NCBI RefSeq assembly: GCF_001984155.1
Contig: NZ_MTQO01000047.1
Span: 62,001 to 126,000 of the forward strand
DNA length: 64,000 nucleotides
Direction of reading: 5' to 3'
Origin: Actinosynnema sp. ALI-1.44
GTDB lineage: Bacteria > Actinomycetota > Actinomycetes > Mycobacteriales > Pseudonocardiaceae
Position 1 is the stretch's first letter; every line of letters begins with the position of its first letter. The notes below the pieces were generated by a model that saw only the letters and a list, made by a program, of their open reading frames with translations, did not search any database and was not told where the DNA came from. The position numbers were made by a program, and so were the translations under genes. Below are positions 28,046 to 37,327 of this stretch, one piece after another.

Positions 28046-29385
28046 ACCCGGCCGAGACGGGCCAGCAGCACAGCTGACGGCACCGGGTGCGCTCCACGCC
28101 GTCGCACGGAATCCGCCACGGCTCGGTCGGACGTCACCACGACCACCGGGCGACCCTCGGGCTCAGCGGCGACCAACGCGCGGATGACGTCGTCGGCGAG
28201 CACGCCCGGGTCGCTGAACAGCACCCGCACACCACGCGGCGCCGCTGACGGTACCGCGACCACGCCCGCGCCGTCGAACACCAGCGTCACCTCTGCCGAC
28301 GTGCGCGCCGCCAACGCCGACAGCTGGTGGGTGAGGCGTTCGCGCTGGTCGGCCAACGGCAGGTCCGGGTAGCCCGTTTTCGTGACGTTGTACCCGTCCA
28401 CCACGAGGTGCACCGACGGCAGCGCCAGCAGCCTGTCCAACGCCGCCGGGTCCTCGACGCGGCCGACTGTGCCCTGTGCCGCTGTCGCCCCTCGGACCAG
28501 GTCGGCGGGGCGGGGGCCGCCGCCACCGAGGGCCAGTTCCCGGCGCAGGCCGGTCACCGCTCCGTCCAATGTGTCCACCAGGAGGGCCAGGCGCACCTCG
28601 TCGGCCTGCCTGGCCTCTCTGGCCGACTGGCGCGCCACCTCGGCGTCCGCTTCGGCGCGGCGTGCCTTCTTGCGCTCGAACTCCGCGCGGTCGCGTTCCC
28701 GGTCGCGCTGGCCCGTCAGGTCCGCTATCTGGGCCGCCACCTCGGTGCGCAGCCGTTCCATCTCGTTCTGCGCCGCCAGGGCCGCGTCCTTGGCCTCGCG
28801 CAGCTTCACGCCCTGCTCGCGCAGACGTTTGCGCAGCCGGTCCAGCTCGACCTCGGTGTCCGCCCGGACCACCTCGGCCGCGCCCTGCGCCACCTCCAGC
28901 TTGCCGATGGTCTGCTTGAGCTCGTTCTCCAGGCGGTCTGCCCTGGTCAGCGCCGCGTCGCGCTCGGCACGCAACACCGCGTCACCCGCGCGCCGCGAGA
29001 CCAGCTCCAGGTAGTGCACGGCTGTCTCGTCGCCGAGCAGAACGGCCGCGGCCGCCGCCGAGGCGGGTTCGGCGCCGCTGACCTCCAGCGCGCCGGGCCG
29101 GTGCTCACGGCACCATTCGACCACCGCCGTGCGGAAACTCGTCGAGCTGCGCAGCGCCGCCATGATCGACGCGCCGCCGAGACGGGCGCGCTTGGCCGGG
29201 GCGAACTTCGCCACCGCGCGCAGCGACTGGGGGATGTCCACCCGGTTGAGGCCGCTGATGGCTTCCGCGCCGATTTCGGCAAGGCGGGACCGCACGGCGT
29301 CGGGGATGCCGTCCCAGTCCACCTCGGACGTCTCGACGAGCTCGTCCATCGGCTCGTCGTTCTCGTCCCGTTCGTGCGGCGCCAT
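28042..29385 (-). CDS. Coiled-coil NYN (PIN-like) RNase domain protein
   Basis: 447 residues. An N-terminal helical region (1-120), a long charged coiled coil (about 130-255, rich in Arg/Glu/Ala), then a YacP-like NYN nuclease domain (about 300-447). Acidic catalytic candidates are in VHLVVDGYNVTKTGYP, VTLVFDGAG and VVVVTSDRAVAD. NYN proteins of this type cut structured RNA; a role in rRNA or mRNA turnover is inferred. GTG/ATG choice: ATG-type start at 29385 gives an acidic N-terminus (ERDENDEPMDELVE). Its stop overlaps that of the AraC regulator on the other strand. Confidence 0.85.
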   Translation of the reverse strand: MAPHERDENDEPMDELVETSEVDWDGIPDAVRSRLAEIGAEAISGLNRVDIPQSLRAVAKFAPAKRARLGGASIMAALRSSTSFRTAVVEWCREHRPGALEVSGAEPASAAAAAVLLGDETAVHYLELVSRRAGDAVLRAERDAALTRADRLENELKQTIGKLEVAQGAAEVVRADTEVELDRLRKRLREQGVKLREAKDAALAAQNEMERLRTEVAAQIADLTGQRDRERDRAEFERKKARRAEADAEVARQSAREARQADEVRLALLVDTLDGAVTGLRRELALGGGGPRPADLVRGATAAQGTVGRVEDPAALDRLLALPSVHLVVDGYNVTKTGYPDLPLADQRERLTHQLSALAARTSAEVTLVFDGAGVVAVPSAAPRGVRVLFSDPGVLADDVIRALVAAEPEGRPVVVVTSDRAVADSVRRRGAHPVPSAVLLARLGRV

Positions 29386-29683
29386 CTCTCCAGGTTAGTT
29401 GGCTGAGTCCGAATTGACCCGCCGGGACCCCGGCTGGACCAACCAGGTCCGGCCGCGGCCCATCCTGGTGGGGCTCGGGCAATCCGGCCCTGGTTCGGCC
29501 GCGCCGGTCGTTGACGCTCCGCACCACGCCCGACACCGCCCCAGCCACGCTGGTCAGCAGGTCAGAGCGTAGATGTCGGTCGCGTGGGGTGGAGTGGCAA
29601 CGACCGGCTTCCGGCGGCCGAACCCGTCCGAGCGAAGCGAGGACATCCAACACTGTCGGTGGTCGGCTCTAGTGTGCCGCCTG

Positions 29684-31390
29684 ATGAACACGCAGCTGTC
29701 GTTCGACGAACTCGGCACGCCGTTGCGGACCACCACCTTCGTGGTGTTCGACCTGGAAACCACGGGTGGCAGCGCCGAGCAGGACATGGTCACGGAGATC
29801 GGCGCGGTCAAGGTCCGCGGCGGGGAGGTGATCGGCGAGTTCGCCACGCTCGTCGACCCGGGCAGGGGCATCCCACCGGAGATCGTGGCGCTCACCGGCA
29901 TCACCGACGCCATGGTCTACCAGGCGCCGCCGCTGGACGAGGTGCTCCCGGCGTTCCTGGAGTTCGCGGCGGGCGCGGTGCTCGTCGCGCACAACTCGGG
30001 CTTCGACGTCAGCTTCATGAAGGCCGCGTGCCGACGGCACGGCTACCACTGGCCCCGGCCCGCGGTCGTCTGCACGGCGCGTCTGGCCAGGCGTGTGCTG
30101 AGCAAGGAGGAGGCGCCGAGTTGCCGCCTGTCGGCGCTGGCCGCGCTGTTCCAGGCGAGCACCACGCCCAACCACCGCGCGCTGGCGGACGCGCGAGCGA
30201 CCGTGGACGTCCTGCACAGCCTGCTGGAACGAGTCGGGTCGGTCGGCGTGCAGTCGCTGGAGGAACTGCTCGACTACATCCCTGAGGTCACGCCGGAACA
30301 GCGGCGCAAACGAACCCTCGCGGCGGACCTGCCGACGGACCCCGGCGTGTACATGTTCCGCGGGCCGCGTGAGGAGGTGCTGTACGTCGGTACGGCGTCG
30401 AACCTGCGCAGACGCGTCCGGCAGTACTTCACCGCGAGCGAGACGCGTCGTCGGCTGCGTGAGATGGTCGGCCTCGCGGTGCGGGTGGACTCGGTGACGT
30501 GCGCGCACGCCCTCGAAGCGGAAGTGCGGGAGTTACGGCTGCTCGCGGCGCACAAACCCATGTACAACCGTCGCTCCCGCAACAAGCACCAGGCTTGGTG
30601 GCTGACGCTCACCGACGAGGCGTTCCCACGGTTGTCGGTCGTACGCATGCCCCGAGACGGCGCATTAGGGCCGTTCCGGTCGCACCGCGCGGCGGAAGGC
30701 GCGGCAGTCGCGCTCCAGGAGGGCACGGGCATACGACCCTGCACGCAACGAATCCCGGTGCGGTCCCCCAAGGGCACGCCGTGCCTGTTGGCGGAAATCG
30801 GCCGTTGCGCCGCGCCGTGCGCCGGGCACCAGACGGTCGCCGAATACCGGCCTTATGTGGAGGCGGTACACAGTCTCGTCGCCGGCCAGCGCGTCGACGC
30901 CCTGTGGCGCGCCGCCGCCCGGCTGTCGCAGTTGGCGGACGCGCAAAGGTTCGAGCAGGCAGCGGAGGGCCGTGATCGTCTAGCGGTGCTCGTCCGCACG
31001 CTCGACCGCGGCCAACACCTCGCGGCTCTCGCGTCGATCACCGAGCTCATCGGCGCACGCCCGGACGGCACAGGCGGTTGGGACTTCGCGGTCGTGCGGC
31101 ACGGTCGGCTGGCATCAGCAGGCAACGCGCCACGGGGCGTACCGCCGATGCCTGTGGTCGAGATGCTTGTGGCGTCCGCGGAGACTGTGATCCCGTCCGC
31201 CGGGCCGCTGTACGGTGCCCCGCACGAGGAGGTCGCCGCAGTCCTGCGTTGGCTGGAGCGCCCCGGCACCCGGATGGTCCGGTGCACGTCACCGTGGGCA
31301 GTGCCCGCCGCGTCGGCCGCGAGCTGGCGGCCATGGCTGCACAGGGTCGACTCGGCCTGGGGCGCCAATCACGCCCCGCGGTCCGACTGA
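29684..31390 (+). CDS. DEDDh exonuclease fused to UvrC-like GIY-YIG region
   Basis: 568 residues. Residues about 15-185 form a DnaQ-type 3'-5' exonuclease: [17 protein letters not shown] and [10 protein letters not shown] supply the DEDDh residues. Residues about 215-300 form a GIY-YIG nuclease ([20 protein letters not shown]), followed by a UvrC-like stretch with a Cys pair region ([10 protein letters not shown]) and a UVR-like helical segment. Orthologue of Rv2191; probable role in DNA repair by dual incision or resection, from domain content. ATG 29684 follows TAGTGT (29671-29676) closely, suggesting a leaderless message. The 298-bp gap before it holds no other gene that I can support. Confidence 0.9.
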   Translation: MNTQLSFDELGTPLRTTTFVVFDLETTGGSAEQDMVTEIGAVKVRGGEVIGEFATLVDPGRGIPPEIVALTGITDAMVYQAPPLDEVLPAFLEFAAGAVLVAHNSGFDVSFMKAACRRHGYHWPRPAVVCTARLARRVLSKEEAPSCRLSALAALFQASTTPNHRALADARATVDVLHSLLERVGSVGVQSLEELLDYIPEVTPEQRRKRTLAADLPTDPGVYMFRGPREEVLYVGTASNLRRRVRQYFTASETRRRLREMVGLAVRVDSVTCAHALEAEVRELRLLAAHKPMYNRRSRNKHQAWWLTLTDEAFPRLSVVRMPRDGALGPFRSHRAAEGAAVALQEGTGIRPCTQRIPVRSPKGTPCLLAEIGRCAAPCAGHQTVAEYRPYVEAVHSLVAGQRVDALWRAAARLSQLADAQRFEQAAEGRDRLAVLVRTLDRGQHLAALASITELIGARPDGTGGWDFAVVRHGRLASAGNAPRGVPPMPVVEMLVASAETVIPSAGPLYGAPHEEVAAVLRWLERPGTRMVRCTSPWAVPAASAASWRPWLHRVDSAWGANHAPRSD

Positions 31391-31405
31391 TCCCGATGAT
31401 CTGCG

Positions 31406-31617
31406 ATCACCACCAGAAAACAGCGCCTCGTCAGCGAGGACGCCGACCTCCACCGCGATCCCGCATCGCGAAGCCTGGCCGCTCCACCCCTGCCGCGAGA
31501 CGTCGGGTCGATGACCGCGATCAGGACTTTGGTGATCCCGGCATCGATCAGGGCTTGATGGCATGGCGGAGTACGCCCATGGTGGTTGCAGGGTTCCACC
31601 GTCACGACAGCCGTTCC
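31406..31617 (-). pseudogene. ribD: Decayed ribD (riboflavin deaminase) fragment
   Basis: Reading the minus strand gives [20 protein letters not shown] followed by [17 protein letters not shown], the zinc-binding core of the RibD pyrimidine deaminase domain with its PCxxxGxxPPC cysteines. After [10 protein letters not shown] the frame breaks by one base and continues as [19 protein letters not shown], which is again RibD-like. An in-frame stop lies a few codons upstream, and the HAE zinc motif and the reductase domain are missing. About 210 bp remain. It lies in the 380-bp gap between the exonuclease gene and the GH95 gene, at the left edge of the carbohydrate island. Confidence 0.8.
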
Positions 31618-31691
31618 ACATCCGATCTATCTTGCCCTCGGCGGACGAGAAGCTGTCTACCTGGCGCTTCACCTCCCTGAACGGGCGGGTG

Positions 31692-31720
31692 TTGACGCGC
31701 TGAAAAGGTTTCCATACCCT
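31692..31720 (+). promoter_or_regulatory. Probable promoter of the GH95-lyase-GH27 operon
   Basis: TTGACG (31692-31697) and TACCCT (31715-31720) are 17 bases apart, a good vegetative-type -35/-10 pair, 50 bases before the GH95 start. The spacer contains GAAAAGGTTTCC, which could be a regulator site. Inference from pattern only. Confidence 0.5.
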
Positions 31721-31770
31721 CACCGGGAGCTAGACATCCGATCTTTCGGGCGACTCAGTGTGGAGTGCGG

Positions 31771-34545
31771 ATGGAGATCTCTCGCCGGGGGCTGCTGGGT
31801 GGCGCTGTCGCCGGGACCGTGTTGGGGGCGTTGCCCGCGAGTGCCGACGCCGCGCAGGAGATCGACTGGGCGCGGTTTCTCGGCTCGTGCGACATGGTGT
31901 GGCAACGGGTGCCGAGGGCTTGGTACGAGGGACCGTTCCTGGGCAACGGTTTCCTCGCCGTCGCCCTGTATCGGGAGCCGGGGGTCAATGCCGTTCGGAT
32001 CACCGTCGACCACAGTCGCGTCCAGGATCATCGGCCGGAGTTCGGCAACGAGTGGGGTGTCGCGCGGCTTCCCGTCGGCAAGTTGCTGCTGACGCCCCAG
32101 GGCACCATCACCGGGGTCGACTGGCGGCTTGACCTCTGGAACGCGGAACTCACCGGCGCCATCAGAACCGACGAGGGCGACGTCCGGATCCGGTTGTTCG
32201 TGCACGCCGAGACCGATCTGCTGAGTCTGGAGGTCGACGGCGAGCACACGCTCGCATTCGAACCCGCCGAGGCCTTGAGCCCGAGGACCATTCGCGAACC
32301 GCCGCCCGTGAACTTCCCGCGCAACCCCAAGCCGGTGACCACCACTGAGCGGGACATCACCGTCGTCACGCAACCGATGGTCGCGGGTGGACAGACGGCG
32401 ACAGCTTATCGTAAGCGCGGCAACACTTTCCTGCTGTCTGTGCAGCACTCATACCCACAGACGACGGCCGAGGCCGATGTCAGGAAAGCCGTGCGGTTCG
32501 CCGCGCCGGACCGGTTGCTCCGGCAGCAACACAGGGACTGGTGGCACGCCTTCTACCGAAAGAGCTTCCTGTCCATCCCCGACCAGCTCCTGCAGAGCTT
32601 CTACTGGATCCAGCTCTACAAGATCGCTTCCGCTTCCCGGAGCAACGGCCCGATCATGGCCACCACCGGGCCGTGGATCGAGCCGACGCCATGGCCGTCG
32701 CTGTGGAACAACCTCAACGTCCAGCTCGAGTACTGGCTCGCGTACGGCTCCAACCACCTCGAACTCGACCCGATCCCACGCACGGTCCAAGCCACGCAGA
32801 AGATCCTCATCGACGCGCTCAGGCCGCAGTTCCGCGGTGACTCGATGGGCTTGCGGCGCAGCACCGACGCCCAGTTCGACGACGCGGGCTACGTCGGCGC
32901 CCCCGGATTCTCCGCCGACCCGGAAATCGGCGACCTGCCGTGGTTGCTGCACAACGTGTGGCTGCACTACCGGCACAGCATGGACGACCGGGTCCTCGCC
33001 ATCCTGTTCCCGACGTTGCGCCGGGCCATGAACTACTACCTGCACTTCCTGGCCAAGGGGATGGACGGCCGCCTGCATCTCGCGCCCACGTTCTCACCGG
33101 AGTACGGCACCGCTCCCGACTGCAACTACGACCTGGCGTTGATCCGGTGGAGCTGCCGGACTCTGCTGGAGACCAAGCCGGACGACCCGCTCGCGCCGAA
33201 GTGGCGGGAAGTGCTGCGCGATCTCGTCGACTACCCGGTCGACGCCGACGGCTTCATGGTGGGGGCCGGTGTGCCGTTCGCCAAGTCGCACCGGCACTAC
33301 TCGCACATGCTCGCGGTGTATCCGCTGTACCTGGTCAGCGCCGAGTCGGGGCAGCGGGACCTGATCGAGCGCTCGCTCAAGCACTGGATCAGCTTCGAAG
33401 GCGCGTTGCGCGGGTACAGCTTCACCGGCGCGTCCTCGATCTCCGCCGGGCTCGGCCGCGGTGACGACGCGCTCAAGCACCTGCGGGAGTTCGTCGCGCG
33501 GTTCGCCCAGGCGAACACGATGTACTTCGAGGCGGGCCCGGTCATCGAAACGCCGTTGTCGGGCGCGCAGTCGGTACACGACATGCTCTGCCAGAGCTGG
33601 GGTGGTGTCATCCGGGTCTTCCCGGCCGTACCCACCGGGTGGCGGGATGTCGCACTGCGGGATTTCCGGACCGAGGGGGCCTTTCTCGTCACCGCGTCGA
33701 TGAAGGACGGCCGCACCGAGTTCGTCTCGGTGCGCAGCCTGGCCGGGCAGCCGCTCAAGCTCAAGGCAGGCATCCCGGACCCGGAGGTCCACGGCACGCG
33801 CAAGTGGCACCAGGACGCTGACGGCACCCTCGTCATCGACCTCGCCCAGGGGCAGGAAGTCCTGGTCCACGCGAAGGGCCGGAAACCGGACCTGGCGATC
33901 AAACCGGTGCCCATCAGTACACCGGCCCGGCCGTGGGGTCTGCCCCCGCTGCCGAACCAGGGCACAACCGTCACTGTCGACCTGGCAGCCGTCCTCAACA
34001 ACGATGCCTTCACCAACGAGTTCCACATGGGCGACGGGGACTTCGACGGTGCGGGCAACACCTACCCGGCCGCGCAGCTGCCGCAGACCGGGCAGGCCAA
34101 CGACGACGGGATCCCGTTCGAGTTCGTCAACGGCAACGAAGGCGCCCCGAACAACATCGTTCCGCAAGCCCAGACGATCCAGCTCCCGCCGGGCAAGTAC
34201 ACGACCGTGCACCTGCTCGCGGCCAGCGACAACGGTAACACCGACCGGACAGTGACCATCAACTACGCAGACGGGGCGGCGAACGCTCCGCTGCGGATCA
34301 CCGACTGGCGCACGGCACCGGCGTTCGGTGAGACGGAAGCCCTACGCACCAACCAGATGCACACCCGCACCGGCCCGTCACCCACCCGGCTGGCGATCTT
34401 CCACCAGAAGATCACGCTCGACCCGGTGCGTGACCTGGTCTCGATCACCCTGCCCGCGGCCGCCACCCCGAGGCCGCACATCTTCGCCATCACCCTGCAG
34501 AAGAAGTCCTCCGCCGCCCCTGCTGAAGGAGGAGATCACCGATGA
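31771..34545 (+). CDS. Exported GH95-type alpha-L-fucosidase-like glycosidase
   Basis: 924 residues from ATG 31771. A twin-arginine signal (SRRGLLGGAVAGTVLGALPA) directs folded export. Then the GH95 beta-domain (to about 250), the (alpha/alpha)6 catalytic barrel (about 260-600) and a C-terminal beta domain. Family landmarks: WNNLNVQLEYW (Asn pair), APTFSPEYG (candidate acid Glu), HRHYSHMLAVYPLYL and FPAVPTGW. An extra C-terminal module from about 720 (FDGAGNTYPAAQLPQTG ... NYADG) resembles carbohydrate-binding domains of exported actinobacterial glycosidases. The substrate may be fucose or galactose linked; GH95 includes both. Stop overlaps the next start (ATGA). Confidence 0.82.
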   Translation: MEISRRGLLGGAVAGTVLGALPASADAAQEIDWARFLGSCDMVWQRVPRAWYEGPFLGNGFLAVALYREPGVNAVRITVDHSRVQDHRPEFGNEWGVARLPVGKLLLTPQGTITGVDWRLDLWNAELTGAIRTDEGDVRIRLFVHAETDLLSLEVDGEHTLAFEPAEALSPRTIREPPPVNFPRNPKPVTTTERDITVVTQPMVAGGQTATAYRKRGNTFLLSVQHSYPQTTAEADVRKAVRFAAPDRLLRQQHRDWWHAFYRKSFLSIPDQLLQSFYWIQLYKIASASRSNGPIMATTGPWIEPTPWPSLWNNLNVQLEYWLAYGSNHLELDPIPRTVQATQKILIDALRPQFRGDSMGLRRSTDAQFDDAGYVGAPGFSADPEIGDLPWLLHNVWLHYRHSMDDRVLAILFPTLRRAMNYYLHFLAKGMDGRLHLAPTFSPEYGTAPDCNYDLALIRWSCRTLLETKPDDPLAPKWREVLRDLVDYPVDADGFMVGAGVPFAKSHRHYSHMLAVYPLYLVSAESGQRDLIERSLKHWISFEGALRGYSFTGASSISAGLGRGDDALKHLREFVARFAQANTMYFEAGPVIETPLSGAQSVHDMLCQSWGGVIRVFPAVPTGWRDVALRDFRTEGAFLVTASMKDGRTEFVSVRSLAGQPLKLKAGIPDPEVHGTRKWHQDADGTLVIDLAQGQEVLVHAKGRKPDLAIKPVPISTPARPWGLPPLPNQGTTVTVDLAAVLNNDAFTNEFHMGDGDFDGAGNTYPAAQLPQTGQANDDGIPFEFVNGNEGAPNNIVPQAQTIQLPPGKYTTVHLLAASDNGNTDRTVTINYADGAANAPLRITDWRTAPAFGETEALRTNQMHTRTGPSPTRLAIFHQKITLDPVRDLVSITLPAAATPRPHIFAITLQKKSSAAPAEGGDHR

Positions 34546-35306
34546 ACACCATGAACCGACGGACAGCGCTGGCACTCGGCGTGGGCGCATCGCTCGCGTT
34601 GGGCACCGGGACGGCAGCGGCCGCGTCGTGGCAGCTCAAGTGGAGCCCGGATCCGGCCAAGAACGGCCTGAACGCGTTCGAGGGCCTGGAAGACGACCGG
34701 GCCAAGTCGCACCCCGGTGTGAAGCACATCTACGTCGAAGGCGACCACTGGCGGTTCGACATGCACACAGGGGACCGGGACGGCTCGGACCGGCAGCGCA
34801 ACGAGTGCAAGGGCATGCGTCAGAACGGCAACGCACTGAAGATCAACAAGGACACCACGTGGCGGCTGGCCTACCAGGCGTTCTGGCCCAGCTCGCTGAC
34901 CGCGACCACCAGGTTCACCCACATCATGCAGATGAAGGTGCAGGACGTCGGTGGTCCGTTGTGGACGCTTACGCCCCGCCAGAAGAGCAAGCCGACGCTG
35001 ACGGTGTTGACGCTCAAGGACAACGACGCCAACACCGAGCACGTCCTGTGCGACTACGAGCAGTTGCAGAACAAGTGGATCGACATCGAGTTCGAGTTCA
35101 AGGCGGCCAACAGCGGTGGCTACCTCGCGTGGACAGTCAAGGACGGCTCGACGGTCAAGGCCAGTGGCCGCACCACGGACGTGGACCTCTGGCGTGACAA
35201 GAACTACCTGCGCCCCAAGTGGGGCATCTACCGCAGCATCGAGAGCTCCGGCCTGCGCAACACATACCAGTTGACCCGCAACTACCGCGCTTACCAGCTC
35301 GTCTGA
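34542..35306 (+). CDS. Exported polysaccharide-lyase-like (jelly-roll) protein
   Basis: 254 residues with a twin-arginine signal (NRRTALALGVGASLALGTGT, cleaved after TAAAA). The mature part looks like a concanavalin/heparin-lyase-I-type beta jelly roll: the GSDRQRNECKGM segment resembles the catalytic Arg/Glu strand of PL7/PL13/PL20 lyases, FTHIMQMKVQDVGGP follows, and WGIYRSIESSG is near the end. Family assignment is by pattern; it could also be a non-catalytic binding protein. Coupled by ATGA to GH95 and followed 11 bases later by the GH27 gene, so all three are one operon. Confidence 0.6.
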   Translation: MNTMNRRTALALGVGASLALGTGTAAAASWQLKWSPDPAKNGLNAFEGLEDDRAKSHPGVKHIYVEGDHWRFDMHTGDRDGSDRQRNECKGMRQNGNALKINKDTTWRLAYQAFWPSSLTATTRFTHIMQMKVQDVGGPLWTLTPRQKSKPTLTVLTLKDNDANTEHVLCDYEQLQNKWIDIEFEFKAANSGGYLAWTVKDGSTVKASGRTTDVDLWRDKNYLRPKWGIYRSIESSGLRNTYQLTRNYRAYQLV

Positions 35307-35317
35307 GGAGGCACGGG

Positions 35318-37279
35318 GTGAAAAGACTTGTCGCACTGGCGGTCGGGCTGGCCTTCGTGGTCGTCCCGCCCGCTCCCGCGTCGGCGCTGCCGGACGGGCA
35401 GGCGCTGACACCGCCGATGGGGTTCAACAACTGGAACGCCACCGGCTGCGCGATCGACGAGAACCTGATCAAGGACACCGCGGACTTGTTCGTCCGGCAG
35501 GGCCTGAAGGACGCGGGCTACCAGTACGTCAACATCGACGACTGCTGGGCGGCGCCGGAACGCGACGCCAACGGCAGGCTCACACACCACCCGCAACGGT
35601 TTCCCAGCGGTATCAAAGCGATCGCCGACTACGTGCACGCGCGTGGCCTGAAGCTGGGGATCTACACGAGCGCGGGCACCATGACGTGCGCGAAGACCAT
35701 GCCCGGTGCGCTTGGCCACGAGGAGGTCGACGCGCAGACGTTCGCGGACTGGGGCGTGGACTACCTCAAATACGACAACTGCAACAACCAGGGCGTGGAT
35801 GCGAAGCAGCGCTACACGAAGATGCGGGACGCGTTGCGGAAAACCGGCCGCGACATCGTCTACTCGCTCTGCGAGTGGGGCGAGAACAAGCCGTGGGAGT
35901 GGGGCGCCGACGTCGGGCACCTGTGGCGGACCACCGGCGACATCACCGACACCTGGCCCAAGGTCGTCGAAATCCTCAAGAAGAACGCGCCGCTGGCGCC
36001 GTACGCCAAACCCGGCGCCTGGAACGACCCGGACATGCTGGAGGTCGGCAACGGCGGCATGACCGGCACGGAGTACCGGTCGCACTTCAGCCTGTGGGCG
36101 ATGATGGCCGCGCCGCTGCTGATCGGCGCCGACCTGCGCAAGATCTCCCCGGAGAACCTGGACATCCTGCGTAACAAGGAAATCATCGCGCTCGATCAGG
36201 ACAGGCTCGGTGTTCAGGGACGCGTAGTGTCCCAGATGGACGGTAAATGGGTGTTCGTGAAGCCGCTGGCCAACGGCGACACGGCGGTCGCGTTGTTCAA
36301 CGAGAACGCCACCGCCACGAAGATCGGCACCTCGGCGTCGGCGCTCGGCCTGCCGCGCCGACCGGGATACGTGGTCCGCGACCTGTGGCAGCACAAGGAC
36401 TTCCAGACCGCGGGCGACATCACCTCGGTCGTCCCGGCGCACGGCACGGTCGTCTACCGGGTGTCCGGCAGGAACTGGTGGTCCGCCGACCCGTTGGTGA
36501 GCTCGGGCTTGGAACTCGGCGCGGCCACGCCGGGCATCCCGGCCAGGATCATCCCACCGGGACAGGCGTTCGAGGTCACGGTCAGCGCGACCAACCACGC
36601 GGTGCTGCCGGTGATCAACCCGCGTCTGCGGCTGTCCGTCCCGTCCGGCTGGCGCGTGGAGGTCCTGTCCCAGCAGCGGAAGCTGGTGCTCACCTCGGGC
36701 GAGTCGATCTCCGGGCGGTGGCGGATCACCCCGGCCGCGACGACCGGGAAACCCGAGCTGACCAGCGGCGTCGACTACGGTGGCGGCAGTGTCACCACGA
36801 CGACCGACCTGATCGTCCCGCCGGAGATACCACGCGGCACGTCCGCGCTCGGTGACGTGCCGTCGGCGTGGGAAAGCGGCGGGTACGGCCCGGTCGAACG
36901 GGACATGTCCAACGGCGCGTGGAAACCCAAGGACGGGAAACCGTTGACCATCAACGGAAATGTCTACGCCAAGGGAATGGGGGCGCACGCGCCGACCGAG
37001 ATCGTCTACTACCTCGGCGGCCGCTGCTCGGCCGTGACGTCGATCGTCGGCATCGACGACGATCGCAACGACGCCAACAAGGTCGGCTCGGCCTCGTTCG
37101 AGATCTGGGCCGACGGCACCAAGGTCGCCGACAGCGGCGTCCGGACCTGGCGGGACGACCCGATCTCGATCAGCGGTGCGTTGCGGGGCGCCAAGTTCCT
37201 GCGCCTGGTGGTCACCGACGGCGGTGACGGCGTGAGCTACGACCGTAGCGACTGGGCCACACCTACGCTGGCCTGCTGA
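35318..37279 (+). CDS. Secreted GH27 alpha-galactosidase with NPCBM domain
   Basis: 653 residues with a Sec signal peptide (KRLVALAVGLAFVVVPPAPA, cut near ASA-LP). The GH27 barrel (about 30-300) has the nucleophile Asp in DYLKYDNCNNQG and the acid/base Asp in GAWNDPDMLEVGNGG; the substrate loop NIDDCW is present. A C-terminal beta domain follows, then an Ig-like linker and an NPCBM-type carbohydrate-binding module (about 515-650, YAKGMGAHAPTEIVYYLGG). Hydrolyses terminal alpha-galactose from oligosaccharides or galactomannan. GTG 35318 has a GAGGAGG site; a longer frame runs into the lyase gene and is rejected. Confidence 0.93.
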   Translation: MKRLVALAVGLAFVVVPPAPASALPDGQALTPPMGFNNWNATGCAIDENLIKDTADLFVRQGLKDAGYQYVNIDDCWAAPERDANGRLTHHPQRFPSGIKAIADYVHARGLKLGIYTSAGTMTCAKTMPGALGHEEVDAQTFADWGVDYLKYDNCNNQGVDAKQRYTKMRDALRKTGRDIVYSLCEWGENKPWEWGADVGHLWRTTGDITDTWPKVVEILKKNAPLAPYAKPGAWNDPDMLEVGNGGMTGTEYRSHFSLWAMMAAPLLIGADLRKISPENLDILRNKEIIALDQDRLGVQGRVVSQMDGKWVFVKPLANGDTAVALFNENATATKIGTSASALGLPRRPGYVVRDLWQHKDFQTAGDITSVVPAHGTVVYRVSGRNWWSADPLVSSGLELGAATPGIPARIIPPGQAFEVTVSATNHAVLPVINPRLRLSVPSGWRVEVLSQQRKLVLTSGESISGRWRITPAATTGKPELTSGVDYGGGSVTTTTDLIVPPEIPRGTSALGDVPSAWESGGYGPVERDMSNGAWKPKDGKPLTINGNVYAKGMGAHAPTEIVYYLGGRCSAVTSIVGIDDDRNDANKVGSASFEIWADGTKVADSGVRTWRDDPISISGALRGAKFLRLVVTDGGDGVSYDRSDWATPTLAC

Positions 37280-37280
37280 A

Positions 37281-37317
37281 ACGGTTCCTCCCCGGCCGAC
37301 AGCCGGGGAGGAACCGT
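37281..37317. terminator. Bidirectional terminator between GH27 and GH13 genes
   Basis: Perfect 16-bp inverted repeat ACGGTTCCTCCCCGGC / GCCGGGGAGGAACCGT with a five-base loop, directly after the GH27 stop and 11 bases before the end of the convergent GH13 gene. Confidence 0.92.
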
Positions 37318-37327
37318 GCAGGGTTGT

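Noticed and set aside
31369-31605. 78-residue minus-strand open frame taken as an intact gene
   Set aside because: It contains only the RibD zinc core and then loses similarity at a frameshift; treated as a pseudogene.
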